In this document: piece after piece, positions 1 to 10,766 of the stretch
Position numbering within the stretch: the first letter of the stretch is position 1
Layout of the letters: every line of letters starts with the position of its first letter
From: an uncultured Pelagibacteraceae bacterium
GTDB taxonomy: Bacteria; Pseudomonadota; Alphaproteobacteria; Pelagibacterales; Pelagibacteraceae
Assembly (NCBI GenBank): GCA_902519255.1
Contig: CABYIV010000004.1
Span: forward strand, 1 to 64,000
Length of the DNA stretch: 64,000 nt
Reading direction: 5' to 3'
Translations under genes and position numbers: made by a program
The notes under the pieces: generated by a model
Told to the model about the DNA's origin: nothing
Databases searched by the model: none
Seen by the model: only the letters and a program-made list of their open reading frames with translations

Positions 1-174
1 AGACAAATAAATGATGGATATATTATTTTATGTGTTGCTAAAGCAAAAACAGATTGCACAATTGAGATAGGAGTTGAAAGTCATGATAAATTGTACCGAA
101 ATCCTTTCCTAGACCCTTTAGAACCTCATGAATTAAAAGCAGATATCGCAAGTAAAAAGCAAGAAAAAAAATAA
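1..174 (+). CDS. 2Fe-2S ferredoxin-like protein, C-terminal fragment (5' truncated by window edge)
   Basis: Frame 1 open from base 1 to TAA at 172-174; translates ...DGYIILCVAKAKTDCTIEIGVESHDKLYRNPFLDPLEPHE..., resembling the C-terminal end of 2Fe-2S ferredoxin domains (last Cys in LCVAKA). Confidence 0.5.
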   Translation, partial: RQINDGYIILCVAKAKTDCTIEIGVESHDKLYRNPFLDPLEPHELKADIASKKQEKK

Positions 175-176
175 AG

Positions 177-626
177 ATGAACCACAACGAACCTTATAGC
201 GCTGAATATTTAAAAGATATTTTAAGTTCAGTTAAGACAATTGCTATGGTTGGTGCTAGCCCAGATAAAACTAAATTTAGTTATGGTGTATTACGAGTTT
301 TGCATGAAACTGGTTATGACATGATACCTGTAAATCCTAAACCAGGTGTAAAGGAAATTAGAAATTTAAAAGTTTATCCAAATTTATCGGCAATAGATAG
401 ACCTGTTGATATGGTCGAAGTATTTAGAAAATCCGAGGACCTCTATGGTATTGCAGAAGAGGCAATATCAATTGGAGCAAAAGTATTATGGGGACAAATT
501 GGTGTAATTAATCATGATGCAGCAAAAATTGCTGAAGATGCAGGTTTAAAAGTAGTTATGAATAGATGTCCAAAAATTGAACTCTTCAGACCATTTTGGA
601 AACCTCGACTAGATCTAAAAATTTAA
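177..626 (+). CDS. CoA-binding domain protein (YccU-like)
   Basis: ORF 149 aa; KTIAMVGASPDKTKFSYGV Rossmann motif, NPKPGVKEI, NRCPKIEL. Confidence 0.8.
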   Translation: MNHNEPYSAEYLKDILSSVKTIAMVGASPDKTKFSYGVLRVLHETGYDMIPVNPKPGVKEIRNLKVYPNLSAIDRPVDMVEVFRKSEDLYGIAEEAISIGAKVLWGQIGVINHDAAKIAEDAGLKVVMNRCPKIELFRPFWKPRLDLKI

Positions 627-634
627 ATTAAATT

Positions 635-1060
635 ATGGACACAACACTTGTAGATGAAAAGATAAAAGAACTTTATTTAAGTTATCGGACGATAGCCATT
701 GTTGGAGCAAGCCCAGACTCAAAAAAAACTTCCAATATAATAATGAAATATTTAAGAAATACAGGTTACAAAGTTTTTCCTGTTAATCCAGTAACAGATA
801 ATAAAATTATACATGGAGAACCAGTTTATAAAAAACTAACTGATATAAAAGATCATGTTGGAATTGTTAATGTTTTTAGACCTAGTGAAGAGGCTGAGGA
901 AATAGCAAAACAAACAATAGAAATTGGTGCAAATGTATTATGGTTGCAATTAGGAATTCACAACGAAAATGCAGCTAAATTAGTATCTCAAAATAAAATT
1001 TATTATATCTCTAATAAATGTATTAAAAACGAATACGATAGATTATTCAAATCTATATAA
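635..1060 (+). CDS. CoA-binding domain protein, paralog of upstream gene
   Basis: ORF 141 aa; RTIAIVGASPDSKKTSNIIMKYL, NPVTDNKIIHGEPVY; aligns by eye with the preceding ORF. Confidence 0.75.
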   Translation: MDTTLVDEKIKELYLSYRTIAIVGASPDSKKTSNIIMKYLRNTGYKVFPVNPVTDNKIIHGEPVYKKLTDIKDHVGIVNVFRPSEEAEEIAKQTIEIGANVLWLQLGIHNENAAKLVSQNKIYYISNKCIKNEYDRLFKSI

Positions 1061-1126
1061 TATCAAATTATTAAGTGTGATATTAAGACCTTTTATTTCA
1101 TTTTAAATTTAAGATAAATTTAAAAT

Positions 1127-1588
1127 ATGAAATTCAAAATTTTATTTTTTTTAATTACATTTTTTTATTTTAATTCTTCATTTGCCGATGTTTTAAAACC
1201 AAGTGTGAATATTGATCCAAAACAAGTTGTTTTAATTCAATTAAAGGCGTTAATGAAAAATGACAGTCCATATAAAGATAGAGGGATTGAGCAAACATGG
1301 GAATTTGCACATCCAAATAATCAAAGGATGACAGGTCCATTAGATAGATTTAAAAGAATGTTAAAAGGGGCTTCATACTCGATGCTGATTGATCACAAAG
1401 AAAATACAGTAACTGAAATTTACAAATCAAGTACAATGGCAACTTATGAAGTTGTTGTCTTGGATAAGGACAAACAATATTTTAAATTTAAATGGAAAGT
1501 TGAAAAGAATAATAAAGAAGGCAATCTTTTAGATTGCTGGCTAACAACAGCAGTTTCACAACCAATACCAATGGGATCATCAATATAA
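1127..1588 (+). CDS. exported DUF4864-like protein
   Basis: ORF 153 aa with N-terminal signal peptide; DRGIEQTWEFAHPNNQRMTGPLDRFKRML motif. Confidence 0.6.
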   Translation: MKFKILFFLITFFYFNSSFADVLKPSVNIDPKQVVLIQLKALMKNDSPYKDRGIEQTWEFAHPNNQRMTGPLDRFKRMLKGASYSMLIDHKENTVTEIYKSSTMATYEVVVLDKDKQYFKFKWKVEKNNKEGNLLDCWLTTAVSQPIPMGSSI

Positions 1589-1791
1589 TGAAAAAGCCTC
1601 CAATGTATATTAGGTACGCAATTCTAATGTTTATATTATGCTTTCCAACAATCTCATCCACTCAACTTGGATGGTATTTTTGGGGAAGTGAAGTTGGGAT
1701 TAATATTGGTATGGTAGTAGGTACAATTTCCGTTATAGTTGCCGCTTATTTAATGTTCAGAATGGGCTGGCGTGACGCAGATGATGAATAA
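1588..1791 (+). CDS. small two-TM membrane protein
   Basis: ATG at 1588 overlaps the upstream stop (TAATG); preferred over the 1534 start in the track, which overlaps the upstream ORF; MKKPPMYIRYAILMFILCFPTISS... Confidence 0.6.
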   Translation: MKKPPMYIRYAILMFILCFPTISSTQLGWYFWGSEVGINIGMVVGTISVIVAAYLMFRMGWRDADDE

Positions 1792-1837
1792 TAGAATTTT
1801 GTTTCGTTAGTAATTAAAATTTAGTAGGAATCTGATA

Positions 1838-4270
1838 ATGAAATCCAAAGCAAAAGTTGTTGTAGTAGGCGGTGGAGTAGTAGGAGTTAGTGCACTCTAT
1901 CACTTAGCAAAAAAAGGTTGGTCAGATGTTGTTTTAATTGAAAGAAAAGAACTAACATCAGGCTCAACTTGGCATGCAGCTGGATTATTACCACTATTTA
2001 ATATGAGTTATTCTGTTGGACAACTCCACAAGTATGCTGTCAATTTGTATAAAACTTTAGAAGAAGAGACAGGTAAGAACGTAGGTTTCAGTGTTGTATC
2101 AAATATTAGATTAGCAAGCACTAAAGATAGAATGGATGAATACTTTCAATACGCTGGTGTTGCTCAAACAATTGGTGTTGATGTAAAATTTTTAACTCCA
2201 GACCAAGTTAAGGAAATCTGGCCATTATGTAATACATCAGATTTAGTTGGTGCAATACAACACCCTGAAGATGGATATATCCAACCAGCTGATTTAACCC
2301 AAGCACTTGCAACAGGCGCAAGAAATAGAGGAGCAGAAATTTATAGAAATACAAATGTCGTTGGAATGAAACAAACCAAAGATGGTTGGGTTGTTGAGAC
2401 AGATAAAGGGTCTATAGAATGTGAACATATTATTTCTTGTTCAGGAAATTTTGCAAGACAAACCGGAAAGATGGTTGGCTTAGATATTCCAGTTATCCCA
2501 GTAGAACATCAATACATTGTTACCGAACCTCATCCTGAAATTCAAAAAAGAAAAAAAGATGGATTACCAGAAATGGGAGTTTTAAGAGATAGTGATAGTA
2601 GATGGTATATGAGAGAAGAAGCGGGTGGGTTAATTTTAGGACCATATGAAGATGGTGCACCAGCTTGTTATGTAGATGGACCATCAAAAGATTCTGAGTA
2701 TGAGTTATTTCAGGAAGATTTAGATAGATTAGCGCCTCATATTGAAGGTGCAATACATAGAGTACCTGCTTTTGGAGAAGTGGGTGTAAAAAAAGTTTAT
2801 AATGGTGCAATTTGTTACACACCTGATGGCAACCCTATTGTTGGACCTGCTTGGGGATTAAAAAATTTTTGGATAAATGAAGGTCACAGTTTTGGTATCA
2901 CTGCAGCAGGTGGAGCAGGATGGCAACTTGCTGAATGGATCGTAGATGGTGAACCAACTATTGATATGCTTGGTGTTGAACCAAGAAGGTATGGAGATTA
3001 TTGCTCTAAATCATATTTAAAAGCTAAAAATGAAGAAGCCTACAGTCACGTTTTCATAACTCACTTTCCTGATGAAGAAAGACCAGCGGCAAGACCATTA
3101 AGAACAGCGCCATGTTATGACAGAATGAAAAATTTAGGAGCAGTGTTTGGTCAAAAATTTGGGTGGGAACGACCTAACTTTTTTGCAACTGATGGAATGG
3201 AGCAAAAAGACGATTGGTCATTTAGGAGATCTAAATGGTTTAATGCAATGGAAAAAGAATGCAAAAACGTAAAAGAAAACGTTGGTCTTTTAGATATGAC
3301 TGCATTTGCAAAATGTAGAATTAAAGGTCCTGGTGCAGAAGAATTTTTAGATAATTTAGTTGCAAACAAATTACCAAAAAAAGTTGGAAGAATTAATTTA
3401 TGTCACGCTTTAAATACTAAAGGCGGAGTTCATTCTGAATTTACTATTATGAGAGAGTCACATGATAGCTTTTATTTAGTATCAGCAGGTGCCTTCCAAA
3501 GATTAGATCATGACTGGATTTTAAAATGGATGCCTTCAGATGGTTCAGTACAATTTGAAAATTTAACCAATAGCAATGGGGTTTTGGTAGTTTCAGGTCC
3601 AAAAGCTAGAGAGTTAATGCAAAGAGTTTCTAAAGATGATTTTTCAAATGAGAATTTTAAATGGCTAAGTGCAAAAATGGTTGATGTCGGTTATGCCCCG
3701 GTTAATGCAATGAGAGTTAACTTTGTTGGTGAATTAGGTTGGGAACTTCATCATCCAATTGAATATCAAAATCATATTTTTGATAAACTTATGGAAGCGG
3801 GACAAGATCTTGGACTAAAACCTTATGGTATTAGAGCCATGAATAGTTTGAGAGTAGAAAAATCATACAAATTAGTTGGAACAGAACTATCAATAGAATA
3901 CTCACCTTATGAAAGTGGTCTTGATAGATTTATACACCCTAATAAAGGAAGTTTTATTGGACTTGATGCATTGAACAAATGGAGGGAAAAAGGTTTTGAT
4001 AATAAACTTGTTACCCTTGAAGTTCATAATCCAAAGGATGCAGATGTTTTGGGTAACAACCCAATTTATGAAAATGGAAGTGTTATAGGAAGAGCTACAG
4101 GAGGAGACTTTGGTTTTAGAATTGGAAAATCATTAGCATTAGGAATGGTTAAACCAGAATTAGCAAATGTTGGACAAAAACTTAAAATTGAAATATTAGG
4201 TGAGAAATATGATGCAACAATTTTAGATGAAAGTCCTTACGATCCAGAAAACAATTTATTAAGAGCTTAA
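1838..4270 (+). CDS. FAD-dependent dimethylglycine/sarcosine dehydrogenase-like protein (DAO + GCV_T domains)
   Basis: 810 aa; [22 protein letters not shown] dinucleotide-binding motif, STWHAAGL (covalent-flavin His context), C-terminal GCV_T/folate-binding region ([10 protein letters not shown]). Confidence 0.85.
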   Translation: MKSKAKVVVVGGGVVGVSALYHLAKKGWSDVVLIERKELTSGSTWHAAGLLPLFNMSYSVGQLHKYAVNLYKTLEEETGKNVGFSVVSNIRLASTKDRMDEYFQYAGVAQTIGVDVKFLTPDQVKEIWPLCNTSDLVGAIQHPEDGYIQPADLTQALATGARNRGAEIYRNTNVVGMKQTKDGWVVETDKGSIECEHIISCSGNFARQTGKMVGLDIPVIPVEHQYIVTEPHPEIQKRKKDGLPEMGVLRDSDSRWYMREEAGGLILGPYEDGAPACYVDGPSKDSEYELFQEDLDRLAPHIEGAIHRVPAFGEVGVKKVYNGAICYTPDGNPIVGPAWGLKNFWINEGHSFGITAAGGAGWQLAEWIVDGEPTIDMLGVEPRRYGDYCSKSYLKAKNEEAYSHVFITHFPDEERPAARPLRTAPCYDRMKNLGAVFGQKFGWERPNFFATDGMEQKDDWSFRRSKWFNAMEKECKNVKENVGLLDMTAFAKCRIKGPGAEEFLDNLVANKLPKKVGRINLCHALNTKGGVHSEFTIMRESHDSFYLVSAGAFQRLDHDWILKWMPSDGSVQFENLTNSNGVLVVSGPKARELMQRVSKDDFSNENFKWLSAKMVDVGYAPVNAMRVNFVGELGWELHHPIEYQNHIFDKLMEAGQDLGLKPYGIRAMNSLRVEKSYKLVGTELSIEYSPYESGLDRFIHPNKGSFIGLDALNKWREKGFDNKLVTLEVHNPKDADVLGNNPIYENGSVIGRATGGDFGFRIGKSLALGMVKPELANVGQKLKIEILGEKYDATILDESPYDPENNLLRA

Positions 4271-5019
4271 TGAAAATACTTGTCGCTGTTAAAAGAGTAA
4301 TTGATTATAACGTTCAAATAAGAGTTAAAGAAGATGGTTCAGGCGTTGTTACTGACAACGTTAAAATGTCAACAAATCCACCAGATGATAATGCAATAGA
4401 GGAAGCAGTAAAAATTAAAGAGGCTGGCAAAGCTAAAGAAATAGTTGCAATTACAATTGGTGAAGAAAAAGCTCAAGAAACAGTTAGAAAAGCATTAGCA
4501 GTAGGAGCGGATAGAGGAATACATGTCAAAGTTGATAATGTGATTGAACCATTAGCAGTTTCAAAAATTTTAAAAAAAATTGTAGAAAAAGAAAATCCTG
4601 ATTTAGTGTTTATGGGAAAACAAGCAATTGATGATGACTGTAATCAAACTGGTCAGATGCTTGCAGCTTTATTAAATTGGCCTCAAGCAACTTTTGCATC
4701 TAAAATTGAAGTAAAAGATAATGCATTAGAGGTAACACGTGAAATTGACGAAGGGTTGGAAACCATTGAAGTAAATGTTCCAGCAATTGTTACATGTGAT
4801 TTAAGATTAAATGAACCAAGATATGCCTCACTTCCAAATATTATGAAAGCTAAGAAAAAACCAATAGAACAGATAAATGCTTCAGATTTAGGAGTTGATA
4901 TTAATCCTAGAATCGAACAAATTAAAGTTGAAGAGCCACCAAAAAGAAAAGCTGGAATAAAAGTCGCTAGTGTTGAAGAATTGGTGCAAAAATTAAAAAA
5001 TGAGGCTAAGGTAATTTAA
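4270..5019 (+). CDS. etfB: electron transfer flavoprotein beta subunit
   Basis: [26 protein letters not shown]; overlaps preceding stop by 1 nt. Confidence 0.95.
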   Translation: MKILVAVKRVIDYNVQIRVKEDGSGVVTDNVKMSTNPPDDNAIEEAVKIKEAGKAKEIVAITIGEEKAQETVRKALAVGADRGIHVKVDNVIEPLAVSKILKKIVEKENPDLVFMGKQAIDDDCNQTGQMLAALLNWPQATFASKIEVKDNALEVTREIDEGLETIEVNVPAIVTCDLRLNEPRYASLPNIMKAKKKPIEQINASDLGVDINPRIEQIKVEEPPKRKAGIKVASVEELVQKLKNEAKVI

Positions 5020-5973
5020 ATGTCGGTATTATTAATTGCAGAACATAACAATAAAGAAGTAAGACCATTTACATATAATGCTATTACAGCAGCTTCTCAA
5101 ATAAACGATGATCTTCATGTTTTGGTTTTAGGTCATCAAGCTGATGATGTTGCAAAATCTTTATCTGAAGTTCCAAATGTAAAAAAAGTTATTCATGTTG
5201 ATAATGAGATTTACGAAAATTACATTGCTGAAAATTATACAGCAGCAATAATCAAGCATGCAGAAAATTATTCACACATTGTAAGCTCAGCAAATACATT
5301 TGGTAAAAATTTAATGCCAAGAATTGCAGCGTTACTAGATACTTCTCAAGTAAGCGATATAATTAAAGTTATTTCTGAAGATACTTTTTTAAGACCAATT
5401 TATGCAGGAAATGCTTTTGCTACGGTTAAAAGTAATGACAAGAAAAAATGTGTTACTATTAGACCGACGTCGTTTGATCCTGCTGATAAGAGTGGTGGAT
5501 CTGCTGAAATTACAAAATCTGATCCAGCTGAAGCTAGTTCATCAACTAAATTTCTAAAGAAAGAAGAAGTTAAGTCAGACAGACCAGAGCTTGGAACAGC
5601 TAGAATAGTTATTTCTGGTGGCAGAGGAATGCAAAATGGTGAAAATTTCAAATTAATCAGCGATATTGCAGATAAACTTAATGCAGCAATTGGAGCATCA
5701 AGAGCAGCAGTTGATGCTGGTTATATTACGAATGATCATCAAGTAGGACAAACGGGTAAAGTTGTGGTCCCAGATTTATATATTGCAGTTGGCATTTCAG
5801 GTGCGATACAGCACTTAGCAGGAATGAAAGAAAGTAAAGTTATTGTAGCTATAAATAAAGACGGTGAAGCTCCAATTTTTAGTGTCGCAGATTACGGATT
5901 AGAAGCAGATCTTTTTGAGGCGCTTCCTCAGTTTTTGTCAGAATTGAACAAATTAAACACTATACAAAAATAG
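5020..5973 (+). CDS. etfA: electron transfer flavoprotein alpha subunit
   Basis: C-terminal FAD motif [39 protein letters not shown]. Confidence 0.95.
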   Translation: MSVLLIAEHNNKEVRPFTYNAITAASQINDDLHVLVLGHQADDVAKSLSEVPNVKKVIHVDNEIYENYIAENYTAAIIKHAENYSHIVSSANTFGKNLMPRIAALLDTSQVSDIIKVISEDTFLRPIYAGNAFATVKSNDKKKCVTIRPTSFDPADKSGGSAEITKSDPAEASSSTKFLKKEEVKSDRPELGTARIVISGGRGMQNGENFKLISDIADKLNAAIGASRAAVDAGYITNDHQVGQTGKVVVPDLYIAVGISGAIQHLAGMKESKVIVAINKDGEAPIFSVADYGLEADLFEALPQFLSELNKLNTIQK

Positions 5974-5997
5974 CAAATACTGTAAGAAATTATCATT

Positions 5998-7617
5998 ATG
6001 TCCAGAGAAGTGATGGAATACGATGTTGTCATCGTAGGCGGCGGACCATCAGGACTTTCAACTGCAATTAAATTAAAGCAGTTAAATCCAGATATTAATG
6101 TCTGCCTTTTAGAGAAAGCATCTGAAATAGGTGCACACATTTTATCAGGGAACGTGTTTGAAACACGTGCTTTAGACGAACTAATACCTAATTGGAAAGA
6201 ATTAAATGCTCCAATTAAAACAAAAGTTACAAAAGAAAAATTTTTATTTTTAGGAAAACAAAAATCATTAAGTTGGCCAACTTGGTTACTTCCCAAGGTT
6301 CAACAAAATCATAACAATTATATTATAAGTCTTGCAAATCTTTGTAGATGGTTGGCAGAGCAGGCTGAGGGATTAGGAGTTGAAATATTCCCAGGATTTC
6401 CAGCAAGTGAAGTTTTATATAATGACGATGGATCAGTTAAAGGTATTGCTACTCAAGATATGGGTATCGACAAAGAGGGAAATAAAAAAGATACTTATGA
6501 ACCTGGAATGGAATTACATGCAAAAGTTACAGTATTTGCAGAAGGATGCAGAGGTCACTTAGGAAAAGAATTAATCAAGAAGTTTGAGTTGGATAAAGGT
6601 AAAAATCCTCAACAATATGGAATTGGTTTTAAAGAAATTTGGCAGATAGATGAAAAAAATCATACAGAAGGTTTAGTTATGCATACTGCTGGATGGCCTT
6701 TAGACAATAACACTTACGGTGGAAGTTTTATGTATCATGCAGAAAATAAACAAGTTTTTCTTGGTTATGTAATTGGATTAGATTATCAAAATCCTCATCT
6801 CTCACCTTTCGATGAATTCCAAAGATTTAAAACTCATCCAGATATAAAAAAAATAATTGAAGGTGGTAAAAGAATTTCTTATGGCGCTAGAGCTTTAATT
6901 GAGGGTGGTATACAGAGTTTACCTCAGATGTTTATGCCAGGTGCTTTGTTAGTTGGATGTGATGCGGGAACATTAAATATGCCTAAAATAAAAGGGTCTC
7001 ATACTGCAATGAAGAGTGGAATGATCGCTGCTGAAACAATTTATGAGCATCTTACAAAAAATATAAATTTATCTACATATGAACAAAAATTTAAAGAAAG
7101 TTGGGTTTACAAAGAATTATATGAGGCAAGAAATGTAAAACCAAGTTTCTCTTGGGGTTTAATTCTAGGTATATTATTTACTGGAATTGACCAGATTTTA
7201 TTTAGAGGAAAGCTTCCTTTCACATTAAAACATAAACATGCTGATCATGAAGCTTTAAAACCAGCAGATAAAATGCCAAAAATTGATTATCCTAAGCCTG
7301 ATAACGTTATTACTTTTGATAAAACTAGTTCGGTTTATTTAACGGGTACAATTCATGATGATAATCAACCAGTGCATTTAAAACTTAAAGATCCAGATTT
7401 GCCTATAAAATATACTTTAGAGAAATTTGATGAGCCTGCACAAAGATATTGTCCAGCAGGAGTTTATGAAGTTCAAGAAGTAAATTCTGTTCAAAAATTT
7501 GTAATCAATGCTCAAAATTGCATACATTGTAAAACGTGTGATATTAAAGAACCGTCTCAAAATATTACTTGGGTAACCCCAGAAGGTGGAGGCGGACCTA
7601 AATACGGAAATATGTAA
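5998..7617 (+). CDS. etfD: electron transfer flavoprotein-ubiquinone oxidoreductase
   Basis: 539 aa; N-terminal FAD motif VVIVGGGPSGLSTAIKL; C-terminal 4Fe-4S motif CIHCKTCDIKEPSQNITWVTPEGGGGP. Confidence 0.95.
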   Translation: MSREVMEYDVVIVGGGPSGLSTAIKLKQLNPDINVCLLEKASEIGAHILSGNVFETRALDELIPNWKELNAPIKTKVTKEKFLFLGKQKSLSWPTWLLPKVQQNHNNYIISLANLCRWLAEQAEGLGVEIFPGFPASEVLYNDDGSVKGIATQDMGIDKEGNKKDTYEPGMELHAKVTVFAEGCRGHLGKELIKKFELDKGKNPQQYGIGFKEIWQIDEKNHTEGLVMHTAGWPLDNNTYGGSFMYHAENKQVFLGYVIGLDYQNPHLSPFDEFQRFKTHPDIKKIIEGGKRISYGARALIEGGIQSLPQMFMPGALLVGCDAGTLNMPKIKGSHTAMKSGMIAAETIYEHLTKNINLSTYEQKFKESWVYKELYEARNVKPSFSWGLILGILFTGIDQILFRGKLPFTLKHKHADHEALKPADKMPKIDYPKPDNVITFDKTSSVYLTGTIHDDNQPVHLKLKDPDLPIKYTLEKFDEPAQRYCPAGVYEVQEVNSVQKFVINAQNCIHCKTCDIKEPSQNITWVTPEGGGGPKYGNM

Positions 7618-7992
7618 TTAAGATAAATCGATTGCGAACTTTTTTAAAGTTTCAATTGGAATAAGTTTCAAAGTGTTTTTGTGAGTTTTTTTCAAATAAA
7701 TAGGACATCCTTTTCCCGCTTCTAAAGCTCTAGCATACCAACCTGCACACACACACCAACTATCTCCATCTTTTAAACCTGGAAAACCAAACTCAGGATG
7801 AGGTGTAATTAAATCATTGCCTGCTTCTTTACACCATTCTAAAAATTCAGTATTTACTTTTGCACAAACAGTGTGCAGACCATGATCATTTTCATCTGTA
7901 TTACAACATCCGTCTCTATACCATCCTGTTAAAGGATCATTTGAACATAACTCCAAGTCTTCGTCTAAAACGTTTTTTTGTATATCAGCCAT
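7618..7992 (-). CDS. DUF2237 family protein
   Basis: 124 aa; NDPLTGWYRDGCCNTDENDHGLHTVCAKVNTEFLEW...GDSWCVCAGWYARALEAGKGCPIYL. Confidence 0.75.
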   Translation of the reverse strand: MADIQKNVLDEDLELCSNDPLTGWYRDGCCNTDENDHGLHTVCAKVNTEFLEWCKEAGNDLITPHPEFGFPGLKDGDSWCVCAGWYARALEAGKGCPIYLKKTHKNTLKLIPIETLKKFAIDLS

Positions 7993-8593
7993 GAAACAAT
8001 CTTGTTAATTTTTTATCAATATCTATGTTAAAAGAAAATGATCTTCTTTCACCATCAGATTTAAATGGATATGCAGTATGCATTAAGTTATTTGGGAATA
8101 AGATAAGATCACCAACTCTTGGTTTATGATTAAATATAGAATTATTTAAAAAAGATTTAGAACCATAAATAAAATCAATTGTTCCATTAGTTTTAATTTT
8201 TTTATGTCCCTTTGTTAAATTGTTTGGAATTTTTAAATAACCAACTCCAGAAACATTGCCATCATGAAAATGCACAGGGTTATAATCATTTTTAAATTGT
8301 CTTACGACCCATAAATTCTTAATTTTAATATTTTTTGACTTCTTATTAAGATTTTTTTTTAAATATAGATTTACACTTTTAGAAATAAAACTTTTTAAAT
8401 TTTTTTTAATAAATTTATTTTTTAATTCAATTTCTTGCTCAACTTGACCTACTAACTTTTTTGAGTAGTCATTTGATTTCAATTTTTTTTTATCTTTAAT
8501 AATACTTTCAACTTCATCATTAATTTTTTTTACCAAGTTTAATGGAATTTTAACAACAGCAATTTTTGGTCCAAACGGACTTAAAACTTTCAT
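7985..8593 (-). CDS. 2-oxoglutarate/Fe(II) oxygenase-like protein
   Basis: Internal start MKVLSPFGPKIAV at 8593 (track start overlaps hisI); HxD (HFHDGN) and distal H...R (LMHTAYPFKSDGERRSFSFNI). Confidence 0.65.
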   Translation of the reverse strand: MKVLSPFGPKIAVVKIPLNLVKKINDEVESIIKDKKKLKSNDYSKKLVGQVEQEIELKNKFIKKNLKSFISKSVNLYLKKNLNKKSKNIKIKNLWVVRQFKNDYNPVHFHDGNVSGVGYLKIPNNLTKGHKKIKTNGTIDFIYGSKSFLNNSIFNHKPRVGDLILFPNNLMHTAYPFKSDGERRSFSFNIDIDKKLTRLFHG

Positions 8594-8600
8594 TAATTTT

Positions 8601-9089
8601 TTATATTTTTGTTGGATTAGGTTGTCCTTTATAAACAACCTCTGGATCAAATTTTTTTTCTTTTTCTTCAAATTTCATTTCGATTTGTCTTGCATTATCA
8701 ATTTTACCCAAAGGGACAGATCTATAAAAACAGGATCTGTACCCAACATGGCAACTAGCACCCTCGCCAATATCTACAGTCATCCAAACTGCATCTTGAT
8801 CATCATCAATTCGAATCTCCTTTACTTTTTGAACAAACCCACTTGTTTTTCCTTTATGCCAAATTGATTGTCTTGATCTGCTCCAGTAATGAGCTTCTTT
8901 AGTTTCAATAGTTAACTTGAGGGCTTCGACATTCATATACCCATGCATTAATATTTCTTTTGTTTTTGAGCATGTTGTAATGACTGGAATCAATCCATCA
9001 TTGTCAAATTTTGGAGATAAAAGCTTACCTTCTTCTATTTCTGCTACATTTTCTCTTTTTTTAAACATATATGTGGAATTATCTAACAT
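8601..9089 (-). CDS. hisI: phosphoribosyl-AMP cyclohydrolase
   Basis: HGYMNVEALKLTIETKEAHYWSRSRQSIWHKGKTSG and CHVGYRSCFYR. Confidence 0.9.
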   Translation of the reverse strand: MLDNSTYMFKKRENVAEIEEGKLLSPKFDNDGLIPVITTCSKTKEILMHGYMNVEALKLTIETKEAHYWSRSRQSIWHKGKTSGFVQKVKEIRIDDDQDAVWMTVDIGEGASCHVGYRSCFYRSVPLGKIDNARQIEMKFEEKEKKFDPEVVYKGQPNPTKI

Positions 9090-9146
9090 AATAATAAATA
9101 TATTAAATATTTTAAAATTAAGGTTTTATATATATAAAAGCACGTC

Positions 9147-9749
9147 ATGAAATTAGTAAAAAACGAAAACGAAAAAAAAATTAATGAAGTAACTGATAAA
9201 GAAGCTGAAGAAGCTTTTGTCAAAATCCTTAAATGGCTAGGTGAAGATCCTACTAGAGAAGGTTTATTGGAAACTCCAAAAAGAGTTACAAAAGCATTTA
9301 AAGAATATTTCAAAGGCTACAAAGAAGATCCTAAAGCAGTTTTAGACAAAACATTTGGTGATGTTGAAGGCTATAGCGATATGGTTGTTCAGAAAAATAT
9401 TTCAGTTCAAAGTCATTGCGAACATCACATGGCACCAATTATAGGAATTGCTCATGTAGCATACATTCCAAATCAAAGAGTTGTAGGATTAAGTAAAATA
9501 GCAAGAGTAGTAGAAGTATTTTCTAAAAGATTACAAACACAAGAAAGATTAACTGTTCAGATCGCTAATACTTTAATGGAGTCGTTGGATGCAAAAGGAG
9601 TTGCGGTAACAATAGATTCAACTCATCAGTGTATGACTATGAGAGGTATAAAAAAAGAGCAAGCTACCACAGTTACAAATTTTTATCTTGGACAGTTTAA
9701 AGACGATTTAAGTTATCAAAATAGATATTTGCGATTTATTGCAAAATAA
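9147..9749 (+). CDS. folE: GTP cyclohydrolase I
   Basis: GEDPTREGLLETPKRV, SHCEHHMAPIIGIAHVAYIP, STHQCMTMRGI. Confidence 0.95.
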   Translation: MKLVKNENEKKINEVTDKEAEEAFVKILKWLGEDPTREGLLETPKRVTKAFKEYFKGYKEDPKAVLDKTFGDVEGYSDMVVQKNISVQSHCEHHMAPIIGIAHVAYIPNQRVVGLSKIARVVEVFSKRLQTQERLTVQIANTLMESLDAKGVAVTIDSTHQCMTMRGIKKEQATTVTNFYLGQFKDDLSYQNRYLRFIAK

Positions 9750-9764
9750 TATTTACTGATAAAC

Positions 9765-10766
9765 ATGGCGGACTCATTTAAAGCAGTTGTAATAAACAAT
9801 CAGAACGAAAATTTTACAAGAGAAGTCAAAGAACTAAGTTTAGATCATTTTAAAGATGGTGAGGTGCTAGTTAAGATAGATTATTCCGATCTTAATTGGA
9901 AAGATGCAATGATACTAAAAGATGGTGGTAAATTAGTTAAAGAGTATCCAAGAATACCTGGTATTGATTTTTCTGGAACTGTTGCACAAGGAGATAGTGA
10001 AGAATTTAAAGAAGGAGACAGAGTTATATTAACAGGCTGTAGAGCTGGAGAACTCTTTGATGGTGGATATTCTCAATACGCAAAAGTTAAAAAAGATCAT
10101 ATTACAAAAACGCCTGAAGGAATGACAAATAAACAAGCTATGATTTTAGGAACTGCTGGTCTTACAGGTTTGTTATGTGCCTTTGCAGTTAAAGCAAGAG
10201 AGGAACTATTGATGCAATCAAAAGTAAATGATGTGTTGGTAACAGGTTCTACAGGTGGAGTTGGAATGGTGGCAGTAATGGTTCTTGCAAAGATGGGAAT
10301 TAATGTAACAGCTGTAACTGGTAAACCAGATAAAGCAGATTATCTAAAAGAACTTGGTGCTAAAAACGTTATAGATCGTAAAGAATTTGAAGGTGAAGCA
10401 AGATTAATAGATAAAGGAACATGGGATGGTGTTGTAGATACTGTGGGTGGTAACATTTTATCTAATGCAATAGCTCAAACTAAACCAAAAGGAATTGTTG
10501 CCATATGTGGAAATGCTAGTGGCAATAAATTAAATACCTCAGTAATTCCATTTATTTTAAGAGCAGTCAAATTATGGGGAGTAGACTCGGTTAATATTAG
10601 TAAAAAAAGAAAAGAGTTTGTATGGGGAGAATTTCCTGCTTTGCTAGATTTTAATATTTTAGAAAAATCAGTAAATACTATTGGATTAGATGAATTATTA
10701 AATGTCTATCCTGATATATTAAAAGGAAATTTAAAAAATAAAATAGTAGTGGATGTAAATAAATAA
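9765..10766 (+). CDS. acuI: acrylyl-CoA reductase family zinc-free MDR (AcuI/YhdH)
   Basis: SDLNWKDAMILKDGGKLVKEYPRIPGIDFSGTV; VTGSTGGVGMVAVMVLAKMG. Confidence 0.85.
   Translation: MADSFKAVVINNQNENFTREVKELSLDHFKDGEVLVKIDYSDLNWKDAMILKDGGKLVKEYPRIPGIDFSGTVAQGDSEEFKEGDRVILTGCRAGELFDGGYSQYAKVKKDHITKTPEGMTNKQAMILGTAGLTGLLCAFAVKAREELLMQSKVNDVLVTGSTGGVGMVAVMVLAKMGINVTAVTGKPDKADYLKELGAKNVIDRKEFEGEARLIDKGTWDGVVDTVGGNILSNAIAQTKPKGIVAICGNASGNKLNTSVIPFILRAVKLWGVDSVNISKKRKEFVWGEFPALLDFNILEKSVNTIGLDELLNVYPDILKGNLKNKIVVDVNK

Noticed and set aside
2520-2822. Antisense 100-aa ORF inside the DMGDH-like gene
   Set aside because: Low-complexity His/Leu-rich translation, fully overlapped by a strongly supported CDS.
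5928-6296. Antisense 122-aa ORF across etfA/ETF-QO
   Set aside because: No recognisable motif and overlaps two well-supported genes; codon-bias shadow ORF.
8622-9313. Plus- and minus-strand ORFs of 76-81 aa around hisI/folE (8622-8867, 8917-9150, 9083-9313)
   Set aside because: Overlap hisI and folE, low-complexity hydrophobic translations.
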